Below, piece after piece: positions 8,034-14,759 of a stretch of DNA of 25,839 nucleotides; position 1 is the stretch's first letter, and every line of letters starts with the position of its first letter. Under the pieces are notes generated by a model. It was not told the origin of the DNA. It searched no databases and saw only the letters and a program-made list of their open reading frames with translations. A program made the position numbers and the translations under genes. The DNA is from JBIOHJ01 sp044448905. GTDB taxonomy: Bacteria; Bacteroidota; Bacteroidia; AKYH767-A; OLB10. The stretch is from NCBI GenBank assembly GCA_044448905.1, contig JBIOHJ010000035.1, forward strand, positions 1-25,839, in the 5' to 3' direction.

Positions 8034-8516
8034 TTAAGGTTTATCTCTGCCTGCAAATCGTGCTTTGCCTGAAAGGAATTTCATTGCAATCGCGACATTT
8101 CTATCCACAGAGGTTTCCTTCTTCAGGGCGCTGATATACCTTATAATTTCCTTTTGTCGTGAAGGGCTTAATTTTTTAAAAGCATCGTTTGCTTTTTTAT
8201 TTTTATTCAGCGCTTTTGCAAGCTTGTGATGTATTGGAATTATTCTTTCGGCAGGGTCAAATTCAATTTGCAATGTTATGGTATCGCCAACTTTTTTCCC
8301 GCAGGCTTTAAGCATCGGAGTATTAATGTAAAGCCGCCATTTACCACTGTATTTTACAAGTGTCTGAATAAAATTGTGTCCGTCAATAGTACCCCGGACC
8401 GGCACAGGCCCTTTATCTTTTTGAGCTTGTTTGAAAATATTTGTAAGGACAGAAGAATGTAAAAGCACAAATGGATTAATCCCTATTATATCAATCTTTG
8501 CTTTGAATGTGTCCAT
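8034..8516 (-). CDS. DUF1905 / YdeI (OmpD-associated) family protein
   Basis: Protein of 160 aa. The N-terminal ~95 residues are a DUF1905 small beta-barrel (MDTFKAKIDIIGINPFVLL, VRGTIDGHNFIQTLVKYSG, LYINTPMLKACGKKVGDTIT). The C-terminal helical part has the YdeI/OmdA pattern, LSPSRQKEIIRYISALKKET followed by AIAMKFLSG. Fusions of these two domains are common and their role is unknown; E. coli-type YdeI has been linked to envelope stress. The same reading frame stays open for another 122 codons upstream, but that part translates 21-bp repeats and hairpin DNA with poor composition. DUF1905 proteins begin close to the TFKAKI strand, so I start at the ATG at 8516. Probably cytoplasmic. Confidence 0.85.
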   Translation of the reverse strand: MDTFKAKIDIIGINPFVLLHSSVLTNIFKQAQKDKGPVPVRGTIDGHNFIQTLVKYSGKWRLYINTPMLKACGKKVGDTITLQIEFDPAERIIPIHHKLAKALNKNKKANDAFKKLSPSRQKEIIRYISALKKETSVDRNVAIAMKFLSGKARFAGRDKP

Positions 8517-8630
8517 GCTACGCGTATTGAAAGTATATTTATGTAATTCCTTGCCCTTGGCATAAAACCAACCCGACTGACCAAAGCTAATAAAACGAAA
8601 GGAAAGTTTGCAGCTTGATTTGAATTGCGG

Positions 8631-8693
8631 TACCGGAACTGTGCGTTGAAGTGGTGGAACTCGCACTTGAAGTAGCGGAACTGGTTTTGAAAG
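8631..8693 (+). repeat. 21-bp tandem repeat, three units
   Basis: The units start at 8631 (TACCGGAACTG), 8652 (TGGTGGAACTC) and 8673 (TAGCGGAACTG), each ending TTGAAG or TGAAAG. The period is exactly 21. In the frame starting at 8630 they read V-P-E-L-C-V-E / V-V-E-L-A-L-E / V-A-E-L-V-L-K, a coiled-coil-like heptad. They lie 115 bp upstream of the YdeI start, which is on the opposite strand. They share flank and sequence with the array at 3949. Confidence 0.7.
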
Positions 8694-8738
8694 TCGCCTG
8701 CGCGAATTGATTCTTGCGCACATGACAATGTTTTTTTT

Positions 8739-8771
8739 GTTCGTTTCTTTTGCTTGTGCAAAAGAAAGAAC
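8739..8771. repeat. Inverted repeat with TTGT loop
   Basis: GTTCGTTTCTTTTGC (8739-8753) pairs with GCAAAAGAAAGAAC (8758-8771) with a single bulged base. It has no following T-tract on either strand, so it is not a normal terminator. Confidence 0.5.
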
Positions 8772-8932
8772 CAAAGAAAAGCACACCACGAAAACCAACC
8801 GTAATTTTTTCTTTTCGCACAAGCTTGCGCCACATGGGCTGAAAAAATAACGGTTCGCACTTTTCGTGGACAGCCTGCGCACCGAATTCTAACTAGCTGT
8901 GTGGAAATTAAAATTATTTAGAATGTTGTTTA

Positions 8933-8969
8933 AACCTGACAGGGGCTGCGCGACATGCCGGGTGTTGGG
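8933..8969 (+). repeat. 37-bp dispersed repeat, left copy flanking a barrel gene
   Basis: Reads AACCTGACAGG then GCTGCGCGACATGCCGGGT and TTGGG. It is identical to 9657-9693 at 32 of 37 positions and in the same orientation. It ends 53 bp before the ATG at 9023. Confidence 0.7.
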
Positions 8970-9022
8970 ATACATAATAATTGGAATCGAAAAACGTTAA
9001 GTCAAACCTCAGCAAATCTTTT

Positions 9023-9622
9023 ATGTTAAAATATCATATCCTTGCCGCAATGCTTTTAATTTCAACCCCGGGATATTCGAAAAACCGGCATAGCAGGTAT
9101 TTCCGGGTCGAAGGTTTTGCAATCAAAACTGATATTCTGTCATTGTTCGCCAGCGCCTTAAATAAAGGATCAAAAAGCTACAACCTATCGGGAGAAGTAT
9201 ATTTCAACAATGAATACAGCTTTAATGCAGACCTGGGAACAGAAACAGAAACCCTGCCGGGAAGTACCCTCACGCGAAGAAGATTCGGGAGCCATTTTCG
9301 GTGGTATTTTAAGCAGGACGACTGCAACTGTTCAGCCTTCTTTGCGGGAAGTTATTTCAGCTTTGTCAATACACGCCAGCATGTGGATCACAATCTCCCG
9401 CATAATAACACAGCCGGCTACAATAAATCTTCTTCAGAAGTTGGGCTTTCGGGAGGCCTCCAGGCAATATTCGCCATGCATTTCGTGATTGACCCTACAG
9501 TGCAAATCGGAATAAAATTTCCTCGCGATATTCACAACACAGAATCTATGAACTACCCTGCTGATGATAAGGAACATATTCTCCTAATCCGAATATCATT
9601 AGGAATCGGATACAGGTTTTGA
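9023..9622 (+). CDS. DUF3575-like outer-membrane protein
   Basis: Protein of 199 aa from the ATG at 9023, which gives a clean signal peptide (MLKYHILAAMLLISTPGYS). An in-frame TTG at 8981 would place 14 polar residues before it and is less likely. Mature features include AIKTDILSLFASALN, resembling the AIKTNLLY opening of DUF3575 proteins, then barrel strands (EVYFNNEYSFNADLG, FRWYFKQ, AFFAGSYFSF) and a C-terminal strand ILLIRISLGIGYRF. A Cys pair, DDCNCSAFF, is present. Two 37-bp direct repeats bracket the gene. DUF3575 members are often associated with fimbriae or surface functions, but this one has no such neighbours. The family assignment is tentative; an outer-membrane barrel is fairly sure. 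Confidence 0.7.
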   Translation: MLKYHILAAMLLISTPGYSKNRHSRYFRVEGFAIKTDILSLFASALNKGSKSYNLSGEVYFNNEYSFNADLGTETETLPGSTLTRRRFGSHFRWYFKQDDCNCSAFFAGSYFSFVNTRQHVDHNLPHNNTAGYNKSSSEVGLSGGLQAIFAMHFVIDPTVQIGIKFPRDIHNTESMNYPADDKEHILLIRISLGIGYRF

Positions 9623-9656
9623 AAATGAAAAGACAAAAAAGTTTTTTATGAAGATA

Positions 9657-9693
9657 AACCCAACAGGTGCTGCGCGACCTGCCGGGTATTGGG
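9657..9693 (+). repeat. 37-bp dispersed repeat, right copy flanking a barrel gene
   Basis: Begins AACCCAACAGGTGCTGCGCG and continues ACCTGCCGGGTATTGGG. ACCCAA and TTGGGT at its ends, and CAGGT/ACCTG inside, are inverted. It lies 34 bp after the stop codon at 9622. Confidence 0.7.
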
Positions 9694-9711
9694 TAGCATT
9701 TAATTAATTAG

Positions 9712-10620
9712 CTAATTCGTTGCTATAATTTGCCCTCTATTGAGAATAAACAAGTTCTTGAAGTAAGTAAGTAGGTCAGGTCGTAATACAAGGCAACTAC
9801 GCAAGTGATGATTTAATGCAAAGAAAACAAAAGCCAAGTGAGCAGCAGCCAAATCAGTTTCCTTACCTAATTCTAAAAATGTCCATTTAAAATTTGTTGC
9901 TTTTTCAGATGCAATGAATTCGGGAAATAGTTCAATTGGGCCCATTTGATTTTGTCCTAAGCCGGAATTAATAATTGACTTTACTATTATTCCACGATTT
10001 AGGATACACACAAGATTGGGTAAATGTTTATCATTTTCATTATTATATATGTCAGAAAGTTGTTTTGGTTTGAAGTCACCACCGTCAATAATAAAAATAA
10101 ATTTGAAGATATGATTCTGGTAATGTCGTTTATCATCTGATGAAAGTGAAAGTGGGGCTCTAAAATTTAATTCAATGTCTTTTGATATATAATTAGGGCC
10201 TGCAAATTTTCTTGATAGATTATTTTGAAGTTCTTTCGTCTTATTTATAAATTTTTGAATTTGTTTTTTAGAGGAATCGTAAGTTGATTTTACCTCGCCA
10301 ACGGCATACAAAGATTCAAATGGAAAATATTCAGTTCCATTTTCTGCTTTGAAAAGGATTGGTGAACCGCTATTATCTGCTATTACAATATCATATTGCC
10401 CGTTATAGTTAAGCTTCTCGTCAACAATATGGCCATGTCCAATGTAATAGTCAAGCGGTAATTTTTTCCTAATTAAGTTACGAACACTTTGCTCAACTTC
10501 ATCACCTGCGGCATCAATATCGTTTGTATGATGAATTGCAATTGCTTTTTCTCTTGCTGCGATCAATCCTTCAGCTTCAAGTCTCAGAATATTATTTAGT
10601 TCAAATAATGGGCTGCTCAT
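9712..10620 (-). CDS. DUF6602-type protein, predicted PD-(D/E)xK nuclease
   Basis: Protein of 302 aa with no signal peptide. The N-terminal half fits the DUF6602 pattern: an acidic helix GDEVEQSVRNLIRKKLP (39-55), a GHGHIVD strand, then YDIVIAD (Asp77) and an ExK motif in YAVGEVKS (Glu109, Lys111). E...D...ExK is the core of PD-(D/E)xK nucleases. The C-terminal half (FKFIFIIDGGDF, LAFVFFALNHHL) is typical of the full-length family. Its start is 24 bp after the AlbA_2 gene stop on the same strand, so the two are probably co-transcribed. DUF6602 proteins are often found in defence or accessory regions. A DNA or RNA substrate, and any immune role, are inferences. The ATG at 10620 is a good start. 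Confidence 0.75.
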   Translation of the reverse strand: MSSPLFELNNILRLEAEGLIAAREKAIAIHHTNDIDAAGDEVEQSVRNLIRKKLPLDYYIGHGHIVDEKLNYNGQYDIVIADNSGSPILFKAENGTEYFPFESLYAVGEVKSTYDSSKKQIQKFINKTKELQNNLSRKFAGPNYISKDIELNFRAPLSLSSDDKRHYQNHIFKFIFIIDGGDFKPKQLSDIYNNENDKHLPNLVCILNRGIIVKSIINSGLGQNQMGPIELFPEFIASEKATNFKWTFLELGKETDLAAAHLAFVFFALNHHLRSCLVLRPDLLTYFKNLFILNRGQIIATN

Positions 10621-10644
10621 TTTCTTAAAAATTCAAATCCAATC

Positions 10645-11964
10645 CTACAAAAATATCGGAACCACATCATCAATTTCAGCACCACCCGCACCATTCACGC
10701 GGATATTCTGTCTGTATCTTCTACCGTCTATATCTTCAAAAATAAGTGTGGTGTGAAATCTGATTTCAGTCCTATTTATATTGATGGGTGTGCCCCACAC
10801 AGTTGCAAATTGCCCTTTTTCTACATAACCATGTGTTGCACCCGTGACAACCGTATTATTTTTATCATCTGCATTTTCAACAGACAGTATTTTTGCGCGC
10901 CCCATACCAATATTGGTTAAATGAAGTTTAACCCTGTCACTGTGCATGGCGGTTGCATTGAATTCAGGCTTAACATCATTACGTCTTACTGTATCATCAA
11001 TTTTAGAAACGAGATTTGTTCTTGCATTAATTTTTTCTTGCATTATTTCAAACGGCATTTTATCATTACCACCATTTTGACGGTAATACGTACCATCTTT
11101 TTCCAAAATAGATTTTCCTTTTAAATCCTGAAAATCCCTTGTACACTTAATGATTTTTCCAGCAGGTGCTTTCCCTACATAGAACGCTGCTAAATCATAT
11201 TCATTAAGTTTAAACTTCAACCTGCCTACCAGAATATTACCTGTAAAGTAAGAATTGATATAATCTTGTATTTCTACATTATTTACATTATCAAATTCAG
11301 ATATATTAATTCCAGTAATTTTTCCATCATCATTAATTCCAAATACGATATATCCACCATCTCGGTTCACAAAATTTGCCAATGTTTTAATGTACTTTGC
11401 CCTGCTTACTTTATTTTCCCATTCAAAGATTTCCTTGTATTCCAAAACTTGTGTTTCATGCTTATCATACAAATAACTAGTTCTTGCATCAAAAGGCAGC
11501 AGCTTTATTAATTGCTTTTCATTTTCATCCTTATTCATGACATCAATTTCCAATGTTGGAATTTGTATTGGCTCCGGTTCAGGCAAAGAAATATTACTGG
11601 CGGTCTGTATTTTCTTTTGAATATTGGATGCAGAATGTTGTAATCCTTTGATTATGTCTAACCATTTTTTGAATAGTAACACAACATTTGAAAAATCATC
11701 AATTGTTTCCCGGGCATAATAATTCTGTTCTTCATTGTCACCAGGTAAGAAACTTACCATGTAAGTTACTTTACCACTCTTTGCGACCCGTATCATCTTA
11801 AAATAATAACCATTTCCTTTCTTGCTACGGATTTTAATCATGGTTCCTTCATGCTGATGTTTTACAATTTCAGTTGGAAATTCAAATGAATCAACAGATT
11901 CACCATTTTCCAATATTGTGTCAATTAACCGTTCTGAATTTACACTTGAAAGTCCTGTAATCAT
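10645..11964 (-). CDS. Schlafen AlbA_2-domain protein
   Basis: Protein of 439 aa from the ATG at 11964. The N-terminal ~150 residues form a domain I do not recognise (contains GNGYYFKMIRVAKSGKVTYM). A Pro-rich linker (128-137) follows. The AlbA_2 domain spans about 170-300: VLEYKEIFEWENKVSRAKYI, then ANFVNRDGGYIVFGINDDGK and ITGIN, ending TYYRQNG. The C-terminal ~100 residues look like a beta-sandwich (VKLHLTNIGMGRAKILSVEN, TLIFEDIDGRRYRQNIRV). AlbA_2 is related to the Schlafen core; members act as nucleic-acid-binding regulators or RNases. A start at 12015 is possible, but a -7-like TACTTTTG lies between the two ATGs, favouring the shorter form. The DUF6602 nuclease gene follows 24 bp later. 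This pairing could be a defence module. Confidence 0.8.
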   Translation of the reverse strand: MITGLSSVNSERLIDTILENGESVDSFEFPTEIVKHQHEGTMIKIRSKKGNGYYFKMIRVAKSGKVTYMVSFLPGDNEEQNYYARETIDDFSNVVLLFKKWLDIIKGLQHSASNIQKKIQTASNISLPEPEPIQIPTLEIDVMNKDENEKQLIKLLPFDARTSYLYDKHETQVLEYKEIFEWENKVSRAKYIKTLANFVNRDGGYIVFGINDDGKITGINISEFDNVNNVEIQDYINSYFTGNILVGRLKFKLNEYDLAAFYVGKAPAGKIIKCTRDFQDLKGKSILEKDGTYYRQNGGNDKMPFEIMQEKINARTNLVSKIDDTVRRNDVKPEFNATAMHSDRVKLHLTNIGMGRAKILSVENADDKNNTVVTGATHGYVEKGQFATVWGTPININRTEIRFHTTLIFEDIDGRRYRQNIRVNGAGGAEIDDVVPIFL

Positions 11965-11981
11965 TAAATTTATTTTTATTT

Positions 11982-11989
11982 CAAAAGTA
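11982..11989 (-). promoter_or_regulatory. Candidate -7 box for the AlbA_2/DUF6602 unit
   Basis: TACTTTTG on the minus strand matches TAnnTTTG and would give a leader of about 12 bases before the ATG at 11964. No TTG lies at the usual -33 distance (one is 13 bases upstream). It supports the internal start but is weak on its own. Confidence 0.35.
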
Positions 11990-12032
11990 ATAATCCTGAT
12001 AACAACCACCTCCATGTCTGTCTACTTTTGTA

Positions 12033-12072
12033 CTTTCAGTGTCTCCCGCCATTTCGCGGGGGACGCTGAAAG
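12033..12072 (+). repeat. CTTTCAG/CTGAAAG hairpin repeat
   Basis: Two 17-base arms (12033-12049 and 12056-12072) pair except for two G-T-type positions, with a six-base loop CATTTC. On the plus strand the stem is followed by AATTTTT, so it could end plus-strand transcripts. It is the same element as 6328-6376 in the opposite orientation. It sits just upstream of the AlbA_2 gene. Confidence 0.7.
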
Positions 12073-12257
12073 AATTTTTCCAATGCAGCTTTAAAGCAAT
12101 TTATTTCCATCCCCATCCAACCCATCTCATTTTTAAAACGAACAAGAACCCTTCTTTTGTTCCCCGTTTATCGTGAACTATTCACTAATGTTTTTCAGAA
12201 AATATTGTAATCCTGCTGGTTGCAAAAAAGAGGCAATGTAAAACCCGCCATTTACCA

Positions 12258-12446
12258 TTGGATGTTGTGCTCTTCTCATTGGAAAAGGCGCTCATCAGTG
12301 TGGAAGAGGCGCTCATTAGTGTGGAAGAGACGCTCTTCAGTGTGGAAGAGGCGCTCATCAGTGTGGAAGAGATGCTTATCAATGTGGAAGAGATGCTCTT
12401 CAGTTTGGAAGAGACGCTCATCAATGTGGAAGAACACAACATCTAT
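12258..12446 (+). repeat. 21-bp tandem array, nine units in register
   Basis: Nine consecutive 21-base units with no indels. The central seven (12279-12425) follow (G/T)TGGAAGAG.(C/T)GCTCATCAGT closely; the first (12258-12278) and last (12426-12446) are degenerate. The frame starting at 12258 (TTG, stop TAA 12450-12452) would encode a 64-residue peptide of VEEALIS-type heptads. At least two other plus frames and two minus frames are also open. It stands about 70 bp before the methyltransferase start and is in frame with it in another phase. No spacers separate the units, so it is not CRISPR. Confidence 0.85.
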
Positions 12447-12516
12447 GTGTAAACGCAGGGCTCCGGGGAATAAATTTTTCAGCTCCATAATATTGCGGAT
12501 ATTTCTACATTTGAAT

Positions 12517-13293
12517 GTGACTGTTAAAGATTATTTCTCACGGCAGGCAGGCGAGTATTTACGTTTTCGCCCTGTTTATCCTGCGGCTGTTTTTGATTAT
12601 ATTGTATCGTTAGCCGCTTCGCACAACCTCGCATGGGATGCGGGAACCGGCAACGGACAAGTTGCAGTTGAGCTTGCTGGACGTTTTGCGCAGGTGTATG
12701 CTACCGACATCAGCGAAAACCAGCTGAAGCACGCCATTGCGCGCGAAAATATTATTTACAAAATTGAAAACGCATCGCAATGTTCGCTCCCTGACGATTC
12801 GTTTGACCTGGTTACCGTATCGCAGGCAATACACTGGTTCGATTTCGAAACGTTTTACAGCGAGGTGAAGCGCACCCTGAAAGCGGAAGGAGCCATTGCC
12901 GTTATAGGGTACGGGCTTTTTCGCATGAATAAAAAAGTTGACGCGGTTATTGACCATTTTTACGAAACCATCCTTTCGGGATTTTGGAATGACGAGCGCA
13001 GGTACCTTGACGAAAGCTACCGCACCATTCCATTTCCGTTTGATGAAATAACGCCTCCCGCGTTTGCCATTGAATATTATTGGGGTGTTGAGCAGGTTAT
13101 GGGCTATTTAAGAAGCTGGTCGGCTGTAAATAACTACCTTAATACCCGCAAAGAAGACCCCGTTCAGCTGATAAGCAATGATTTGAAGAGTGTATTTGCT
13201 GCATCGGCAGGTAATGAACCAACCGGTGATGTGAATGTAAAGCTTAAAGCCATCATTCCTGTTTTTATGCGGGTGGGGAGGAATAAGAAATAG
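12517..13293 (+). CDS. Class I SAM-dependent methyltransferase
   Basis: Protein of 258 aa from the GTG at 12517. It begins VTVKDYFSRQAGEYLRFRP, the usual opening of this UbiE/COQ5-like group (FS.Q...Y..FRP.YP). SAM-binding motif I is AWDAGTGNGQVAVELAG; motif II lies in VYATDISENQL (acidic D binding ribose); then LPDDSFDLVTVSQAIHWF, the characteristic motif-IV region. The substrate is unknown; relatives act on small molecules such as trans-aconitate-like acids or quinones. The open frame continues upstream as far as 12220 through the 21-bp array, giving Trp-Lys-Arg-Arg repeats that are not part of the family. TTG at 12511 is an alternative start. It is followed 76 bp later by an AraC regulator on the same strand. 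Confidence 0.87.
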   Translation: MTVKDYFSRQAGEYLRFRPVYPAAVFDYIVSLAASHNLAWDAGTGNGQVAVELAGRFAQVYATDISENQLKHAIARENIIYKIENASQCSLPDDSFDLVTVSQAIHWFDFETFYSEVKRTLKAEGAIAVIGYGLFRMNKKVDAVIDHFYETILSGFWNDERRYLDESYRTIPFPFDEITPPAFAIEYYWGVEQVMGYLRSWSAVNNYLNTRKEDPVQLISNDLKSVFAASAGNEPTGDVNVKLKAIIPVFMRVGRNKK

Positions 13294-13333
13294 AATGTAG
13301 TTTAAGTACCGGAACAATCGCAAATTTTTTTTA

Positions 13334-13341
13334 TATTTTTG
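13334..13341 (+). promoter_or_regulatory. Candidate -7 box for the AraC gene
   Basis: TATTTTTG matches TAnnTTTG and would give a leader of about 22 bases to the ATG at 13370. It lies in an AT-rich tract, so chance matches are likely; no clear -33 TTG. Confidence 0.3.
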
Positions 13342-13369
13342 GTAACGAATTCCCCGATGAAATTATTTA

Positions 13370-14299
13370 ATGAGCAGCTTATCAAAATTATTCAATTACC
13401 TGGATGTAAATTTTATTTCAGCGGAGATGAGGGAAGTTACGCAACCATTTCGTTTTTCAGGCCTGGCAATCCCGGTAAACGCTTTTGTTCAGCTCAACCA
13501 GGGTAATTATTATATTGGTGCTGAGATGATCCCTATGATGGAAGGATCATTTTATTTCAGGCCTGCCGGTAGTATTGTGGATTCAAGCGTGGGAAAATCT
13601 GATAGTTATCTGACCTTTACAAAAGAGCAGGGATTTCCTTCAGCTGAACAGCTAAGCAAGCTTCAGAAGGTTATTAGTCCGTTTGAAGTTGTGTCGGGAA
13701 AGAAAGAGGTATATTCTTCAGTAGTTTTTGACGTGCTGGTTCATAATAGCTTTTCGCTCTTCGAAACACTTCAGCTGCCTCTTATTCCATTCCCGGCTGA
13801 AAAAGAATTTAGTACCCTTGTAAGAAGAATGTGTGAGGAAAGTTATGAGAATAAGCCGGGTAAAGAGCGCATGCTTAAAACTTTTACAGAGGAGCTCGTT
13901 ATTCAAATATTACGTTACATTGCCACGCTTCCTGAATACAACAAAAATTTAGATAAAATAAATTTCCTGGCAGATAAGCGGCTCACATCAATTGTTGAAT
14001 ACATTAGCTCTAATATTGGCGGTGATCTGAGCAACAAACAACTGGCCGAGGTTTGTTTTCTTTCGGAAGGTTATATCGGGCAATATTTTAAGATGCTTAC
14101 TGACCAAAACCTCCAGGATTTTGTTGAGCACCAACGGCTCGAATTGGCTTTACAGAAAATGAACACAACTTCTGATAGTATAGCTGAAATTGCTTTTTCG
14201 GTTGGCTTTGCCGACCCGGCTTATTTCAGCCGAAGGTTTAAAATGAAGTATAATCTGAATGCGAATACTTTTCGTAATTCCGGCAGTTCTTTTAGTTAA
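13370..14299 (+). CDS. AraC-family transcriptional regulator
   Basis: Protein of 309 aa. The N-terminal ~190 residues are a cupin-like ligand-binding domain (FRFSGLAIPVNAFVQLNQGN, MMEGSFYFRPAGSI). The C-terminal AraC domain (about 205-305) has two helix-turn-helix units: LSNKQLAEVCFLSEGYIGQY with FVEHQRLELALQKM, and SIAEIAFSVGFADPAYFSRR with FKMKYNLNANTFR. It is soluble, unlike the membrane AraC at 4083. It probably senses a small molecule and may control the preceding methyltransferase, which is inference from position only. The final sequence lacks the usual SP..YR proline (NLNANTFRNS), a mild deviation. It converges on the receiver gene with a 48-bp gap. Confidence 0.9.
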   Translation: MSSLSKLFNYLDVNFISAEMREVTQPFRFSGLAIPVNAFVQLNQGNYYIGAEMIPMMEGSFYFRPAGSIVDSSVGKSDSYLTFTKEQGFPSAEQLSKLQKVISPFEVVSGKKEVYSSVVFDVLVHNSFSLFETLQLPLIPFPAEKEFSTLVRRMCEESYENKPGKERMLKTFTEELVIQILRYIATLPEYNKNLDKINFLADKRLTSIVEYISSNIGGDLSNKQLAEVCFLSEGYIGQYFKMLTDQNLQDFVEHQRLELALQKMNTTSDSIAEIAFSVGFADPAYFSRRFKMKYNLNANTFRNSGSSFS

Positions 14300-14347
14300 G
14301 CGGGAAGCATGGGTGCTTGAAGTTGGAAAGCTGAGATACCAAAATAG

Positions 14348-14746
14348 CTAAGCAAATAATTTAATCTTCAGATTATTCAGCTTTTCCCTGGTGACAGGCT
14401 TATTTAAAAACTCAATTACATTTTCGTACTTAAGAGCACGTTCGCGGTCAAAATCAATAAGCGAGGAAGTGAGCATTACTATTTGAGTTTTTTTTCTTAT
14501 GCTTTCGGGAAGCAAGATAAAATGGTCTAAAAATTCAAACCCGTTCATTAACTGCATTTTAATATCAAGAAAAATAATATCGGGTAATTCCGCCTGATTT
14601 TTTTCATTCTGTTCCAGGAATTTCAAAGCTTTTTTACCTGATGTGAATTCGATGATTTTACCGGCAAAAGCACTGTCTTCTATTGTCTTCCTGCTGATAA
14701 AATTAACAATGCTGTTATCATCCAGTAATAGTACAGTTGGCTTCAT
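14348..14746 (-). CDS. Stand-alone response-regulator receiver (CheY-like)
   Basis: Protein of 132 aa consisting only of a receiver domain. The acidic pair is Asp9-Asp10 (LLLDDN), the phosphoacceptor Asp61 (IIFLDIKMQLMNG), the switch Thr93 (VMLTSS) and the conserved Lys116 (FLNKPVT). There is no DNA-binding or enzymatic output domain, so it must act by protein contact or as a phosphate relay or sink. It starts 13 bp after the histidine kinase stop codon on the same strand, so the kinase is almost certainly its cognate partner. The SIVNFISRKTI alpha-1 sequence is typical of the Bacteroidota receivers that follow multi-PAS kinases. Confidence 0.93.
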   Translation of the reverse strand: MKPTVLLLDDNSIVNFISRKTIEDSAFAGKIIEFTSGKKALKFLEQNEKNQAELPDIIFLDIKMQLMNGFEFLDHFILLPESIRKKTQIVMLTSSLIDFDRERALKYENVIEFLNKPVTREKLNNLKIKLFA

Positions 14747-14759
14747 GATGGATTAGAAT

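Larger units (their letters stand above)
8517..9022. other. 506-bp repeat- and hairpin-rich spacer
   Basis: Divergent spacer between the YdeI and DUF3575-like genes. It contains the 21-bp array (8631-8693), an A/T-rich inverted repeat (8739-8771), a palindromic CAAGCTTG within GCACAAGCTTGCGC (8817-8830) and a 37-bp repeat (8933-8969). ORFs are open across it in several frames on the minus strand, but none has a convincing composition or start. Confidence 0.55.
11965..12516. other. 552-bp divergent spacer with hairpin and tandem array
   Basis: Between the AlbA_2 gene (minus) and the methyltransferase (plus). It holds the candidate -7 box, the 40-bp hairpin, about 185 bp of unremarkable AT-rich sequence (12073-12257) and the 21-bp array. 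Apart from the possible heptad peptide over the array, no gene is supportable. Confidence 0.6.

Noticed and set aside
8739..8771. Rho-independent terminator
   Set aside because: The inverted repeat has no T-tract after it on either strand and no gene ends next to it.
8486..8860. Minus-strand ORFs of 124 and 82 aa upstream of the YdeI gene
   Set aside because: They translate repeat and hairpin DNA and show no protein family features.
12258..12446. Possible CRISPR array
   Set aside because: Units are contiguous 21-mers with no unique spacers, and there are no cas genes nearby.
12258..12452. Free-standing 64-aa heptad-repeat protein starting at TTG
   Set aside because: It is open in this frame only as one of several; there is no ribosome-binding site and a weak start codon. 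Kept as a possibility in the repeat entry, not as a gene.
14302..14317. Small hairpin AAGCA/TGCTT between converging AraC and receiver genes
   Set aside because: A five-base stem without a T-tract is too weak to call a terminator.
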